The notes beneath the pieces are model-generated. The model had not been told where the DNA came from, did not search any database, and worked only from the letters and a program-made list of their open reading frames with translations. Shown here piece by piece: positions 42,111-50,767 of a DNA stretch of 64,000 nt; the stretch's first letter is position 1, and each line of letters opens with the position of its first letter. The DNA is from Nevskia soli DSM 19509 (GTDB lineage Bacteria; Pseudomonadota; Gammaproteobacteria; Nevskiales; Nevskiaceae), in assembly GCF_000711955.1 (NCBI RefSeq), contig NZ_JONR01000008.1, positions 62,001-126,000 of the forward strand, in the 5' to 3' direction. The translations under genes and the position numbers were made by a program.

Positions 42111-44432
42111 CTATTTCTGCCGCAAAGCCTCCGACAGCGCCGCCCCGAGCGAGCCGAGCTGGGCCGGCTTTTCCTTCTGCGGCTTCTGCTGGCGCTGGTT
42201 CGGACGGCTGTCGCCGCGCTCCCCGCGCTCGGCGCGGACGGGCGGGGCGGAGGCGCCGCCGTCGTCCTTGCGCATCGACAGGGCGATGCGCTTGCGCCTG
42301 GCATCCACATCGACCACGCGCACCTTGACCACATCGCCGGCTTTCACCACGTCCTGCGGATTCTTGACGAAGCGGTCGGCCAGCTGCGACACGTGGACCA
42401 GCCCGTCCTGGTGGACGCCGATGTCGACGAAAGCGCCGAAGGCGGCGACGTTGGTTACGGTGCCTTCCAGCATCATGCCGGGCTTGAGGTCGGCGATCTC
42501 GTTGACGCCGTCGGCGAAGGTCGCGGTGCGGAATTCCGGGCGCGGGTCGCGGCCCGGCTTTTCCAGCTCGGCGATGATGTCCCGCACCGTGGGCAGGCCG
42601 AACTTCTCGTCGACGAAGACGCGCGGGTCCAGCGCCTTCAGCGCCGCGCTGTCGCCCATCAGGCTGCGCACGTCGCGGCCGCAGGCGGCGACGATCTTCG
42701 AGGCCACGCCGTAAGCTTCGGGATGCACGGCGGAGGCGTCCAGCGGCTCGTCGCCGCCGGTGATGCGCAGGAAGCCGGCGCACTGCTCGAAGGTCTTCGG
42801 CCCCAGGCGGCTCACGCCCAGCAGATCGCGCCGGGTCCTGAAGGCGCCGCCCTGGTTGCGGTGGTAGACGATGGCCTCGGCCAGCGAAGCGCCCACGCCG
42901 GAGACGCGGGCCAGCAGCGGCGCCGAGGCGGTGTTGAGGTCCACGCCGACGGCGTTCACCGCGTCCTCCACCACGGCGTCGAGCGAGCGCGCCAGGCGGA
43001 ATGCATCCACGTCATGCTGGTACTGGCCGACGCCGATGGACTTGGGCTCGATCTTCACCAGCTCCGCCAGCGGATCCTGCAGGCGGCGGGCGATGGAGAC
43101 GGCGCCGCGCAGCGACACGTCGAGGTCGGGGAATTCCTGGGCGGCGAGCTCGGAGGCGGAGTAGACCGAGGCGCCGGCCTCGCTCACCACCACCTTGGTC
43201 GGCTTGTTGCCGGGCAGGGCTGCGATCAGCTCCGCGGCGAGGCGGTCGGTCTCGCGGCTGGCGGTGCCGTTGCCGATGGCGATCAGCTCCACGCCATGGC
43301 GCGTCACCAGGCGCATCAGCTCGGCCTGGGCGCCGCGCACGTCGTTGCGCGGGGCGAAGGGATAGACGGTGGAGGTCTCCAGCACCTTGCCGGTGCCGTC
43401 GATGACGGCCACCTTCACCCCGGTGCGGATGCCCGGGTCCAGGCCCATGGTCGGGCGCGAGCCGGCCGGCGCGGCGAGCAGCAGGTCCTTCAGGTTGCGG
43501 GCGAAGACCTGGATCGCCTCTTCCTCGGCGCGTGTGCGCAGCTCGATCATCAGGTCGACCGAGAGCGACAGCGACAGCTTCACCCGCCAGGTCCAGCGCG
43601 CCACTTCCAGCAGCCAGCGGTCGGCGGGCGCATTGCCGTCGATACCGATGTTGTAGGCCTCGGCGATGAAGCGCTCCACCGGCTTCACCAGGGCGGTGTC
43701 CTCGGCATCCACCTCGATGTCCAGCATCAGGATCTCTTCGGTGCGGCCGCGCATCATCGCCAGCGCGCGGTGGCCCGGCACGGCGGACCAGCGTTCGTGG
43801 TGGTCGAAATAGTCGGAGAACTTGGCGCCCTCGGCTTCCTTGCCTGGCGCCACCTTCGAACGCAGCACCGCGTTGCGGCGCAGGTGGCCGCGCAGCTTGC
43901 CGAGCAGCTCGGCGTTTTCGGCGAAGGCCTCGGTGAGGATGTCGCGGGCGCCTTCCAGCGCCGCCTTGGCGTCCGCCACTTCGGCGGTGATGTAGGCCGC
44001 CGCCGCATCCTGCGGCACCAGGCTGCGGTCGGCGAGCAGGGCCTCGGCCAGCGGCCCCAGTCCCTTCTCGCGGGCGATCTCGGCGCGGGTGCGGCGCTTC
44101 GGCTTGAAGGGCAGGTACAGATCCTCCAGCTCCGCCTTGGTGGCGACCGCGACGATCTTCGCCTCGATCTCGTCGGTCAGCTTGCCCTGGCCGCGGATCG
44201 ACTCGAGGATGCTGGCGCGGCGGTCTTCCAGCTCGCGCAGGTAGGACAGGCGCGTCTCCAGCGTGCGCAGCTGCGTATCGTCCAGGCCGCCGGTGTTTTC
44301 CTTGCGGTAGCGGGCGATGAACGGCACCGTGGCGCCATCGTCGAGCAATTCCACCGCCGCCAGCACCTGGCGGGTCTGCGCGCCGATTTCGGCGGCGATG
44401 GTCTGGGCGATGTGCTGGGCGGTATCGGTCAT
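42111..44432 (-). CDS. tex: Tex-family S1 RNA-binding transcription accessory protein
   Basis: 773 aa, the normal Tex length. The features follow the family order: N-terminal helical region (TVPFIARYRKE), YqgF-like RNase H fold (TMGLDPGIRTGVKVAVID), helix-hairpin-helix region (ALLARVSGVGASLAEAIVYHRNQGG), and a C-terminal S1 domain (GMMLEGTVTNVAAFGAFVDIGVHQDGLVHVSQLADRFV). A Lys/Gln/Arg-rich tail follows. Tex binds RNA and affects transcription and stress tolerance. Repeat copy 3 sits about 150 bp upstream of the start, in or near the promoter region. Confidence 0.96.
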   Translation of the reverse strand: MTDTAQHIAQTIAAEIGAQTRQVLAAVELLDDGATVPFIARYRKENTGGLDDTQLRTLETRLSYLRELEDRRASILESIRGQGKLTDEIEAKIVAVATKAELEDLYLPFKPKRRTRAEIAREKGLGPLAEALLADRSLVPQDAAAAYITAEVADAKAALEGARDILTEAFAENAELLGKLRGHLRRNAVLRSKVAPGKEAEGAKFSDYFDHHERWSAVPGHRALAMMRGRTEEILMLDIEVDAEDTALVKPVERFIAEAYNIGIDGNAPADRWLLEVARWTWRVKLSLSLSVDLMIELRTRAEEEAIQVFARNLKDLLLAAPAGSRPTMGLDPGIRTGVKVAVIDGTGKVLETSTVYPFAPRNDVRGAQAELMRLVTRHGVELIAIGNGTASRETDRLAAELIAALPGNKPTKVVVSEAGASVYSASELAAQEFPDLDVSLRGAVSIARRLQDPLAELVKIEPKSIGVGQYQHDVDAFRLARSLDAVVEDAVNAVGVDLNTASAPLLARVSGVGASLAEAIVYHRNQGGAFRTRRDLLGVSRLGPKTFEQCAGFLRITGGDEPLDASAVHPEAYGVASKIVAACGRDVRSLMGDSAALKALDPRVFVDEKFGLPTVRDIIAELEKPGRDPRPEFRTATFADGVNEIADLKPGMMLEGTVTNVAAFGAFVDIGVHQDGLVHVSQLADRFVKNPQDVVKAGDVVKVRVVDVDARRKRIALSMRKDDGGASAPPVRAERGERGDSRPNQRQQKPQKEKPAQLGSLGAALSEALRQK

Positions 44433-44579
44433 GCGGCTCTGGTGTCGGGAAAAATGGGGTGGGAGACCTTAACGGAGTCGGCGGCGCTTGCCAACCGCCG
44501 CGGCCCGGAATCCGATTGCTGCCGCTTTTGGCTTTACGTCATCCAATTACGCCGTCCAGTAAGCCAATCCCCCGTCCTT

Positions 44580-44945
44580 AGAGCCTGTAACAGAATGAAT
44601 CGCACCTGCGTTGCAGTCCAAAATCGCGTCAGGCAAGGCGGAGGGCTGAGCCATGGTGATTCCATGGCTGGGGCTGACAACGATCGCCCGCGACACGGTG
44701 CCGCGTCAGCGTGGGTGCGGGAGCGGGCGAAGGCGGCCCCTCCCGCACCCACCACGTTACGCTCGGGCACCGTGTCGGGGCCGCCCTGGTGCGATTTTGG
44801 GCGCAACCCTTCGGGACGGGGCCATTTTTGCGCAGTGCTGCGCCGGCCAGAGCGCACCATGGAATCACCATGCCGCACTCTGTCCGACTTGCACTGCGCA
44901 AAAATGACCGCCGTCGCAGGCGCGATTCATTCTGTTACAGGCTCT
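44580..44945 (+). repeat. 366-bp fold-back repeat element, copy 3
   Basis: Same length, ends and orientation as copies 1 and 2. It differs mainly near 44643-44650, where GGCTGAG replaces the left arm of the first internal palindrome. It lies between tex (minus) and an orphan terminator. Left flank TT, right flank TA. Confidence 0.9.
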
Positions 44946-44990
44946 TATGCTTCTTCACGGTAGACCAGTGCCGCATGGCCCCTGGGCGAT

Positions 44991-45019
44991 CCCCGCGGGC
45001 CGTGCGGGGTTTTCGTTTT
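44991..45019 (+). terminator. Intrinsic terminator without an upstream gene
   Basis: Stem CCCCGC/GCGGGG with a 7-nt loop (GGGCCGT), followed by TTTTCGTTTT. It reads as a plus-strand rho-independent terminator, but the only plus-strand sequence just upstream is repeat copy 3. It may end an unrecognised small RNA or mark a gene lost on insertion. Confidence 0.6.
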
Positions 45020-45080
45020 GGACTTCCCCCGGCGGCTCCGCCATATTGAGGCCCTGGAGTTTCAGCAAGGGGAAGGTGGA

Positions 45081-45341
45081 ATGCGCACGGCATTGATCAT
45101 CGGCGGCGGCCTGGTGTTGCTGGGAATCTGTGTGCTGCTCGGCCGCTGGCTCGGCGGTACGGGCTCGATCGGTCTTGCCGTGAAGCTGTTCATCCCCCTA
45201 TGGCTGGCCCTGGCCGCGTTCAACATGTGGTTCGGGGTGGCCCGGGCGGGCTACTCATTCATGGAAGAACTGCCGATCTTCCTGGTGATCTTCGCCATTC
45301 CTGCCATCGCGGCTGCATGGCTGTGGTGGCGCCAGGCCTGA
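45081..45341 (+). CDS. Small integral membrane protein
   Basis: 86 aa from ATG 45081 (GGGGAAGGTGGA site), preferred to ATG 45018, which lies against the terminator. Three hydrophobic segments (ALIIGGGLVLLGICVLLG, LAVKLFIPLWLALAAFNMWFGVA, LPIFLVIFAIPAIAAAWLWW) cover almost the whole protein. It resembles small hypothetical membrane proteins found widely in proteobacteria. The function is unknown. Confidence 0.75.
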   Translation: MRTALIIGGGLVLLGICVLLGRWLGGTGSIGLAVKLFIPLWLALAAFNMWFGVARAGYSFMEELPIFLVIFAIPAIAAAWLWWRQA

Positions 45342-45417
45342 ACCCGCCCTGCCGGGGCGGGCAGTAGCGGCGGCGCGGCGGCCGCATTACGCTTGCTGAC
45401 CTGACCCGGAGACGATT

Positions 45418-46734
45418 GTGGAACAGACTGTTTCGGACAATGCGCGGCCGCTGAACCGCGGCGATGCCAAGACCCTGGTGCTCTCCGCCCTGGGCGGCGC
45501 GCTGGAATTCTACGACTTCATCATCTACGTGTTCTTCGCCGTGGTGATCGGCAAGCTGTTCTTCCCCGCAGACATGCCGGACTGGCTGCGCCAGCTCCAG
45601 ACCTACGGCATCTTCGCCGCCGGCTACCTGGCGCGGCCGCTGGGCGGCATCGTCATGGCGCACTTCGGCGACCGCTTCGGGCGCAAACGCATGTTCGCCC
45701 TGAGTGTGTTCCTGATGGCGGTGCCGACGCTGTGCATCGGCCTGCTGCCCACCTATGCCGCGGTCGGCCTGTGGGCGCCGCTGGCCCTGCTGCTGCTGCG
45801 CGTGCTGCAGGGTGCGGCCATCGGCGGCGAGATCCCCGGCGCCTGGGTCTTTGTGGCGGAGCATGCGCCGGCCAACCGCACCGGCCTCGCGGTGGGCATG
45901 CTCACCTCCGGCCTGACCGGCGGCATCCTGCTCGGCTCCCTGGTGGCGGCGGGCGTGACGCGGCACTACGGGCCGGAGCAGGTGGCTGCGTTCGCCTGGC
46001 GCATCCCCTTCATCCTCGGCGGCATCTTCGGCTTCGTCGCGGTCTACCTGCGGCGCTGGCTGGACGAAACGCCGGTGTTCGAGGAACTGCGCCGGCGCAA
46101 GGCCCTGTCGCAGGAACTGCCGCTGAAGGTGGTGGTGAGCCGTCACCTCGGCGGCGTGCTGCGCTCGATGCTGGTGACCTGGGTGCTGACCGCCGCCATC
46201 GTGGTGGTGATCCTGATGACGCCGGCGCTGCTGCAGAAGCTGGACGGCTTCACCGCGGCGCAGACGCTCACCGCCAACAGCGTGGCGACCCTGATGCTGA
46301 CCCTGGGCTGCATCGGCGCCGGCGCCCTGGCCGACCGCTTCGGGCCGGGGCCGGTGCTGGGCATCGGCAGCGTGCTGCTGCTCCTGTGCACCTACGCCAT
46401 GTACCTGGGCCTGGGGCAGAACCCGGGGCTGCTGGTGCCGCTGTACGGCCTCACCGGCCTGTGCGTCGCCATCGTCGGCGTGATCCCGCTGGTGCTGGTG
46501 CGCAACTTCCCGCCGGCGGTGCGCTTCAGCGGCATCTCGTTTTCCTACAACGTGGCCTACGCGGTCTTCGGCGGCTTCACGCCGCCGCTGGTGGCGATGC
46601 TGGGCAAGGCCAGCCCGCTGGGGCCGGCGCACTACGTCGCGGCGATGTGCGTGATCGGCTTGCTGATGGGCCTGTTCGGCGCGCGGCAGCCGGCGAGCGC
46701 CTTGCAGGTGAGCCAGCCGGGAGCGGTGGCTTAA
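45418..46734 (+). CDS. MFS transporter, metabolite:H+ symporter type
   Basis: 438 aa from GTG 45418. About 12 membrane segments with MHS-family features: GALEFYDFIIYVFFA in TM1, loop 2-3 motif GDRFGRKRMF, LLRVLQGAAIGGEIPGAWVF in TM4, and FGPGPVLGIGS in the second half. MHS members carry organic acids, osmolytes or sugars with protons; the substrate cannot be read here. The gene converges on the AKR gene across a perfect 30-bp hairpin. Confidence 0.93.
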   Translation: MEQTVSDNARPLNRGDAKTLVLSALGGALEFYDFIIYVFFAVVIGKLFFPADMPDWLRQLQTYGIFAAGYLARPLGGIVMAHFGDRFGRKRMFALSVFLMAVPTLCIGLLPTYAAVGLWAPLALLLLRVLQGAAIGGEIPGAWVFVAEHAPANRTGLAVGMLTSGLTGGILLGSLVAAGVTRHYGPEQVAAFAWRIPFILGGIFGFVAVYLRRWLDETPVFEELRRRKALSQELPLKVVVSRHLGGVLRSMLVTWVLTAAIVVVILMTPALLQKLDGFTAAQTLTANSVATLMLTLGCIGAGALADRFGPGPVLGIGSVLLLLCTYAMYLGLGQNPGLLVPLYGLTGLCVAIVGVIPLVLVRNFPPAVRFSGISFSYNVAYAVFGGFTPPLVAMLGKASPLGPAHYVAAMCVIGLLMGLFGARQPASALQVSQPGAVA

Positions 46735-46754
46735 GCGATTAAATCCAGCTTCCT

Positions 46755-46823
46755 GTCATCCTGAGCGTAGCGAAGGATCTGGCCCTGCGCCGAGGCCAGA
46801 TCCTTCGCTACGCTCAGGATGAC
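46755..46823. repeat. Palindromic repeat (30-bp perfect arms) between convergent genes
   Basis: Arms at 46755-46784 and 46794-46823 are perfectly complementary around a 9-bp loop; the core is CCTGAGCGTAGCGAAGGATC. A related hairpin lies between the next convergent pair at 56974. It is likely a dispersed palindromic unit acting as a bidirectional terminator or mRNA-end stabiliser for the MFS and AKR genes. Confidence 0.8.
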
Positions 46824-46853
46824 AAAAAGGGGGCGAAGGGACGCGCCGACGCT

Positions 46854-47834
46854 TTACTCGTGCCCTGAAACAGCATGCGGCACATACGCCGCTTCCAGTT
46901 GCGCGATCTCGCTTTCCTCCAGCTTCAGCGACAGCGAGGCCACGGCATCGTCCAGGTGCTCCGGCTTCGACGCCCCGACGATGGGCGAGGTGACTGCCGG
47001 GCGGCTGCTCAGCCAGGCCATCGCCACCTGCGCCCTGGGCACGCCGCGGGCCTTGGCCACGGCGGCGACGGCTTCGACCACTTTCTGGTCGGCTTCCTGG
47101 GTGTTGGCGTAAAGGGTATTGCCGTACTTGTCGGTCTGGGCGCGCGCGGTCTGCTCGTTCCAGGGACGGGTCAGGCGGCCGCGGGCCAGCGGGCTCCAGG
47201 GCATGACGCCGATGCCCTGGTCCAGGCACAGCGGCAGCATTTCGCGCTCTTCCTCGCGGTACAGCAGGTTGTAGTGGTTCTGCATGGTGATGAAGCGGGT
47301 CCAGCCGTTCTGCTGCGCAACGTAGAGGGCCTTGCTGAACTGCCAGGCATGCATCGAGGAGGCGCCGATGTACAGCACCTTGCCGGCCCTGACCAGGTCG
47401 TGCAGGGCTTCCAGGGTTTCCTCGATGGGCGTGTGGTAGTCCCAGCGGTGGATCTGGTAGAGATCGACGTAGTCGGTGCCCAGCCGCTTCAGGCTGGCGT
47501 CGATGTTGCTGAAGATGGCCTTGCGCGACAGGCCGCCGATGTTGGGCGCGCTGCGCAGCGCGAAGTGCACCTTGGTGGCCAGCACGATCTCGTCGCGGCG
47601 GGCGAAGTCGGTGAGGGCGCTGCCGACGATCTCCTCCGAAGTGCCGTCGGAATAGGCGTTGGCGGTGTCGAAGAAGTTGATGCCCAGGTCCAGCGCCTTG
47701 CGCAGCAGCGGGCGGCTGTCCTCCTCCGGCAGGGTCCAGGCATGGTTGCCGCGTTCGGGCGCGCCGTAGGTCATGCAGCCCAGGCAAATGGGGGAGACGC
47801 GCAGGCCGGTGCTGCCGAGGTTCACGTAATCCAT
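46854..47834 (-). CDS. Aldo/keto reductase
   Basis: 326 aa from ATG 47834 (GGAGTAGAGC site). A TIM-barrel AKR with the tetrad in FDTANAYSDG (Asp and Tyr), LATKVHF (Lys) and YQIHRWD (His). The C-terminal cofactor loop includes SPIVGASKPEHLDDAV. It resembles YajO-like reductases of aldehydes or ketones using NADPH. It is 82 bp downstream of the zinc alcohol dehydrogenase on the same strand, likely one operon controlled by the LysR gene at 49100. Confidence 0.94.
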   Translation of the reverse strand: MDYVNLGSTGLRVSPICLGCMTYGAPERGNHAWTLPEEDSRPLLRKALDLGINFFDTANAYSDGTSEEIVGSALTDFARRDEIVLATKVHFALRSAPNIGGLSRKAIFSNIDASLKRLGTDYVDLYQIHRWDYHTPIEETLEALHDLVRAGKVLYIGASSMHAWQFSKALYVAQQNGWTRFITMQNHYNLLYREEEREMLPLCLDQGIGVMPWSPLARGRLTRPWNEQTARAQTDKYGNTLYANTQEADQKVVEAVAAVAKARGVPRAQVAMAWLSSRPAVTSPIVGASKPEHLDDAVASLSLKLEESEIAQLEAAYVPHAVSGHE

Positions 47835-47916
47835 TGCTCTACTCCTGGTTCGAAAGCGCGGCCCGCCTGGCGCGGGCCGCGGCACATCATGGGGCAATCC
47901 GCGGACGCCTGCCGCC

Positions 47917-48969
47917 TCAGGCGGCCTTGAGCGAGGCCATGTCGATGACGAAGCGGTAGCGCACGTCGCTCTTCAGGATCCGCTCATAGGCTTCATTGAC
48001 CTTCTGGATCGGCGTCAGTTCGATATCGCAGGTGATGTCGTGCTCGCCGCAGAAGTCGAGCATCTCCTGCGTCTCGGCGATGCCGCCGATCATCGAGCCG
48101 GCCAGGCTGCGGCGCTTGGGGATGAGCGAGAACGGCGCGATCGGCACCTGCGTTTCCGGCACGCCCACCACCACCATGGTGCGGTCCACCTTGAGCAGGC
48201 CCAGGTACAGGTTCCAGTCCATCTCCGCCGAGACGGTGTTGATGATCAGGTCGAAGTGGTTCTTCAGCTTGACGAAGGTCTGCGGATCGGAAGTGGCGTG
48301 GAAGTGGTCGGCGCCCAGGCGCTTGGCGTCCTCCTGCTTCTTCAGCGACTGGCTCAGCACGGTGACCTCGGCGCCGAGGGCATGGGCGATCTTCACACCC
48401 ATGTGGCCCAGGCCACCCAGGCCGATGATGGCGACGCGCATGCCGGGGCCGGCGCCCCAGTGCTTGAGCGGCGAGTACAGGGTGATGCCTGCGCAGAGCA
48501 GGGGTGCGGCGGCGTCCAGCGGTAGATTGTCCGGCATGCGCAGCACGTAGTCCTGGTTGACCACAATACGCTCGGAGTAGCCGCCCATGGTCGGCGTCCT
48601 GCCGTCGCGCTCGAGGCCGTTATAGGTGTTGGTGGGGCCTTCGTCGCAGTATTGTTCCAGGCCCTGTTCGCAGTAGGCGCAATGACGGCAGGAGTCGACG
48701 AAGCAGCCGACGCCGACCTTGTCGCCCACCTTGTACTTGCTCACCTGGTCGCCGACGGCGCTGACCACGCCGGCGATCTCGTGGCCCGGCACCATCGGGA
48801 AGATCGAACCGCCCCAGCCGTCGCGGGCCTGGTGGATGTCCGAATGGCAGATGCCGCAGTAGTGGATGTCGATGGCCACGTCGTGCGGCAGCGGCGCGCG
48901 GCGCTGGAAGGTGAAGGGCGCCAGCGGCGAAGTGGAGGTGGCGGCGGCGTAAGCGCGGGTGCTGGTCAT
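47917..48969 (-). CDS. Zinc-dependent NAD(P) alcohol dehydrogenase (YahK/CAD-like)
   Basis: 350 aa. An MDR-superfamily enzyme with the catalytic zinc site (CGICHSD, GHE), the structural zinc cysteines in CFVDSCRHCAYCEQGLEQYC, and the Rossmann GLGGLGHMG. The TPTMGGYSERIVV segment and length match the YahK / cinnamyl alcohol dehydrogenase subgroup, NADPH-dependent aldehyde reductases. The start is ATG 48969. It is divergent from a LysR gene 130 bp away. Confidence 0.95.
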   Translation of the reverse strand: MTSTRAYAAATSTSPLAPFTFQRRAPLPHDVAIDIHYCGICHSDIHQARDGWGGSIFPMVPGHEIAGVVSAVGDQVSKYKVGDKVGVGCFVDSCRHCAYCEQGLEQYCDEGPTNTYNGLERDGRTPTMGGYSERIVVNQDYVLRMPDNLPLDAAAPLLCAGITLYSPLKHWGAGPGMRVAIIGLGGLGHMGVKIAHALGAEVTVLSQSLKKQEDAKRLGADHFHATSDPQTFVKLKNHFDLIINTVSAEMDWNLYLGLLKVDRTMVVVGVPETQVPIAPFSLIPKRRSLAGSMIGGIAETQEMLDFCGEHDITCDIELTPIQKVNEAYERILKSDVRYRFVIDMASLKAA

Positions 48970-49099
48970 GCGGTGCTCCTGCGAAAAGGGAACGGACAGC
49001 GGGGAAATTCAGGGCGCTACTATAGGCAGTCGGACACAACCGGAGTAGTCTGATTCTCGTGTTTCAGAATCAACCAACGGTTGTCAATCGAGATATCCC

Positions 49100-50092
49100 G
49101 TGGACCGCTACCGCGCCATCGAAACCTTCAGCAAGGCCGCCGATCTCGGCAGCTTCCACCAGGCGGCGATCGCCCAGGGCACCACGCCGCAGGCGGTGAG
49201 CAAGGCGGTGCGCCAGCTGGAACAGGCGCTGGGTCTGCGCCTGTTCCACCGCACCACGCGCAAAAGCACCCTCACCGAAGACGGCCGGCGCTTCCTGGAC
49301 AACGTGCGCCCGGGCCTGGAAACCATCGCCGGCGCCTGGTCCGGCGCGCGCGACGCGGCGGCGGACGAGGAGGGCCTGATCCGCATCACCGCCACGCGCT
49401 CGGTGGGCAAGGAGGTCCTGGTGCCGCTGATCGTCGACTTCCGCAAGCTGCTCCCGCGAGTGGGGTTCGAGCTGCTGCTGGACGAGCTCTACACCGACAT
49501 CGTGGCGCAGAAGATCGACGTCGGCTTCCGCAGCGGCCAGCCGCCGGACCGGCAGCTGGTGGTGCGCGAGCTGTTCCGCATGCAGCTGATCATCTGCGCC
49601 TCGCCGGATTATCTGCGGGCGCACGGCGCACCGGCGAGCATCCAGGAGCTGGCGCGCCACGCCTGCACCGGCTTCCGCCAGCCCAACACCGGGCGGATGG
49701 ATCAGTGGGAATTGCGCATGGGCACCGCGCTGTCCTTCATCGACCTGCCGGCGGCGGTGTGCTCCAACGACTCCGAGTCGGAGATCAGGGCGGTGGAGGC
49801 GGGGCTCGGCGTGGGCCAGCTGGACAGCATCGGCGCCGCCCCCGGCTTGCGCGCCGGGCGGCTGGTGCCGTTGCTGTTCGAGCACATCAGCGAACGGCAC
49901 AGCCTGCACCTGTATTACGCACAGCGTTCGGACATGCCGCGGCGGGTGCGGCACTTCATCGATTTTTCGGTAAAGCGTTTGCGCGGTACCGAGCAGTTCC
50001 GTTTCAGCCGCGCCGCGCTGGAGACCATGCGGCGGGCGGCGACGGCACGACCGGCACGGGCTGGGCGGGGCGCCGCGGCGAAGGGGCGTTAA
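49100..50092 (+). CDS. LysR-family transcriptional regulator
   Basis: 330 aa from GTG 49100. HTH (IETFSKAADLGSFHQAAIAQGTTPQAVSKAVRQLE) plus an effector domain (EEGLIRITATRSVGKEVLVPLIVDF). The C terminus is basic and Ala-rich (MRRAATARPARAGRGAAAKGR). It is divergent from the ADH-AKR operon. The last part of the coding region (49991-50049) is duplicated 2.8 kb downstream at 52836, bracketing the Rhs/immunity islet. Confidence 0.93.
   Translation: MDRYRAIETFSKAADLGSFHQAAIAQGTTPQAVSKAVRQLEQALGLRLFHRTTRKSTLTEDGRRFLDNVRPGLETIAGAWSGARDAAADEEGLIRITATRSVGKEVLVPLIVDFRKLLPRVGFELLLDELYTDIVAQKIDVGFRSGQPPDRQLVVRELFRMQLIICASPDYLRAHGAPASIQELARHACTGFRQPNTGRMDQWELRMGTALSFIDLPAAVCSNDSESEIRAVEAGLGVGQLDSIGAAPGLRAGRLVPLLFEHISERHSLHLYYAQRSDMPRRVRHFIDFSVKRLRGTEQFRFSRAALETMRRAATARPARAGRGAAAKGR
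49991..50049 (+). repeat. 59-bp direct repeat, left copy (LysR 3' end)
   Basis: Starts GAGCAGTTCCGTTTCAG and ends GACGGCACG. The right copy at 52836-52893 has one substitution and one 1-bp deletion. The pair brackets the Rhs/immunity islet. Confidence 0.88.
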
Positions 50093-50548
50093 GAACCATT
50101 CATTCCAATCGTCACCGTGGCGAAGGCCCGGGGGCCGGGGCGCCGGACGTTGGCCTCAGGCGCCGCACATGCGCGATGCCTTTGCAAGGCTTATGCAAGG
50201 ACTTCAAATTGTAAAGAAATGTGACGTAATCGACATTACGATTTGAAAGGACGATGAGCGGGTGGCGTCGCCGGTCAAACGGACACCTGAAATCACATTC
50301 ATTTCCTTACCATGCCTACGGCAAGAACCATCTGGTACTAGGGGGCAGCATGGCGGGGATTTCTATCGGGCGCGGTGCTGCGTCTATTGGGGAATATTGC
50401 GTCCGTCCTTGCGCGAGGCTTCGGGGATTTACTAACGAGGTCAATCTCGCCTTTGAGGCGGAACACCCTACTCCTGTGCAAAAGTTAATGCGCGATTTAC
50501 CTGCGCACTTTTTGTACATTGCTGCATCGGCCTGGCACAGGATTCTGA
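50093..50548. other. Gene-poor, AT-richer start of the Rhs/immunity islet
   Basis: Composition shifts from GC-rich to AT-rich near 50200. A 109-aa frame at 50254-50583 has no good ribosome-binding site and no recognisable domain. No RNA gene was seen. Confidence 0.45.
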
Positions 50549-50746
50549 TCTGCGTCGCACTATTTATGTGCGGAGCTTGCTAGATGGAAGCTGAGTAAGG
50601 CGTTGAGCTGCAAAGCGCTTCGCAATGCATTTACAAACAGATGGCACGACGGGATCGATGAAGCACATGACCCCCAGTTGCCGCAAGACTTGGAAAATCA
50701 AATTGCAAATGCAAATAAAGCGATTGACTGTCACTGCAAAGACTAA
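50549..50746 (+). pseudogene. Orphan C-terminal fragment, possible Rhs toxin tip
   Basis: A frame with no start codon encodes about 65 residues ending NQIANANKAIDCHCKD before TAA, 21 bp upstream of an immunity-like gene. The sequence (WKLSKALSCKALRNAF, WHDGIDEAHDPQLPQDLENQ) is polar, coherent and unlike out-of-frame noise. The placement (toxin tip, then immunity gene, then Rhs core fragment) is typical of displaced Rhs cassettes. The toxin family is unknown, and the call depends on context. Confidence 0.4.
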
Positions 50747-50767
50747 CGGCGAAGCTTGATACAAATA

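Noticed and set aside
13993..44945. Full transposon interpretation of the 366-bp repeats
   Set aside because: No transposase or integrase gene lies inside or near the copies; a non-autonomous fold-back element fits better.
42021..44963. 980-aa plus-strand frame
   Set aside because: Antisense to tex, whose domains are unambiguous; it ends inside repeat copy 3.
50254..50583. 109-aa hypothetical gene at the islet start
   Set aside because: No credible ribosome-binding site, no domain, and it overlaps in another frame the more coherent toxin-tip-like fragment.
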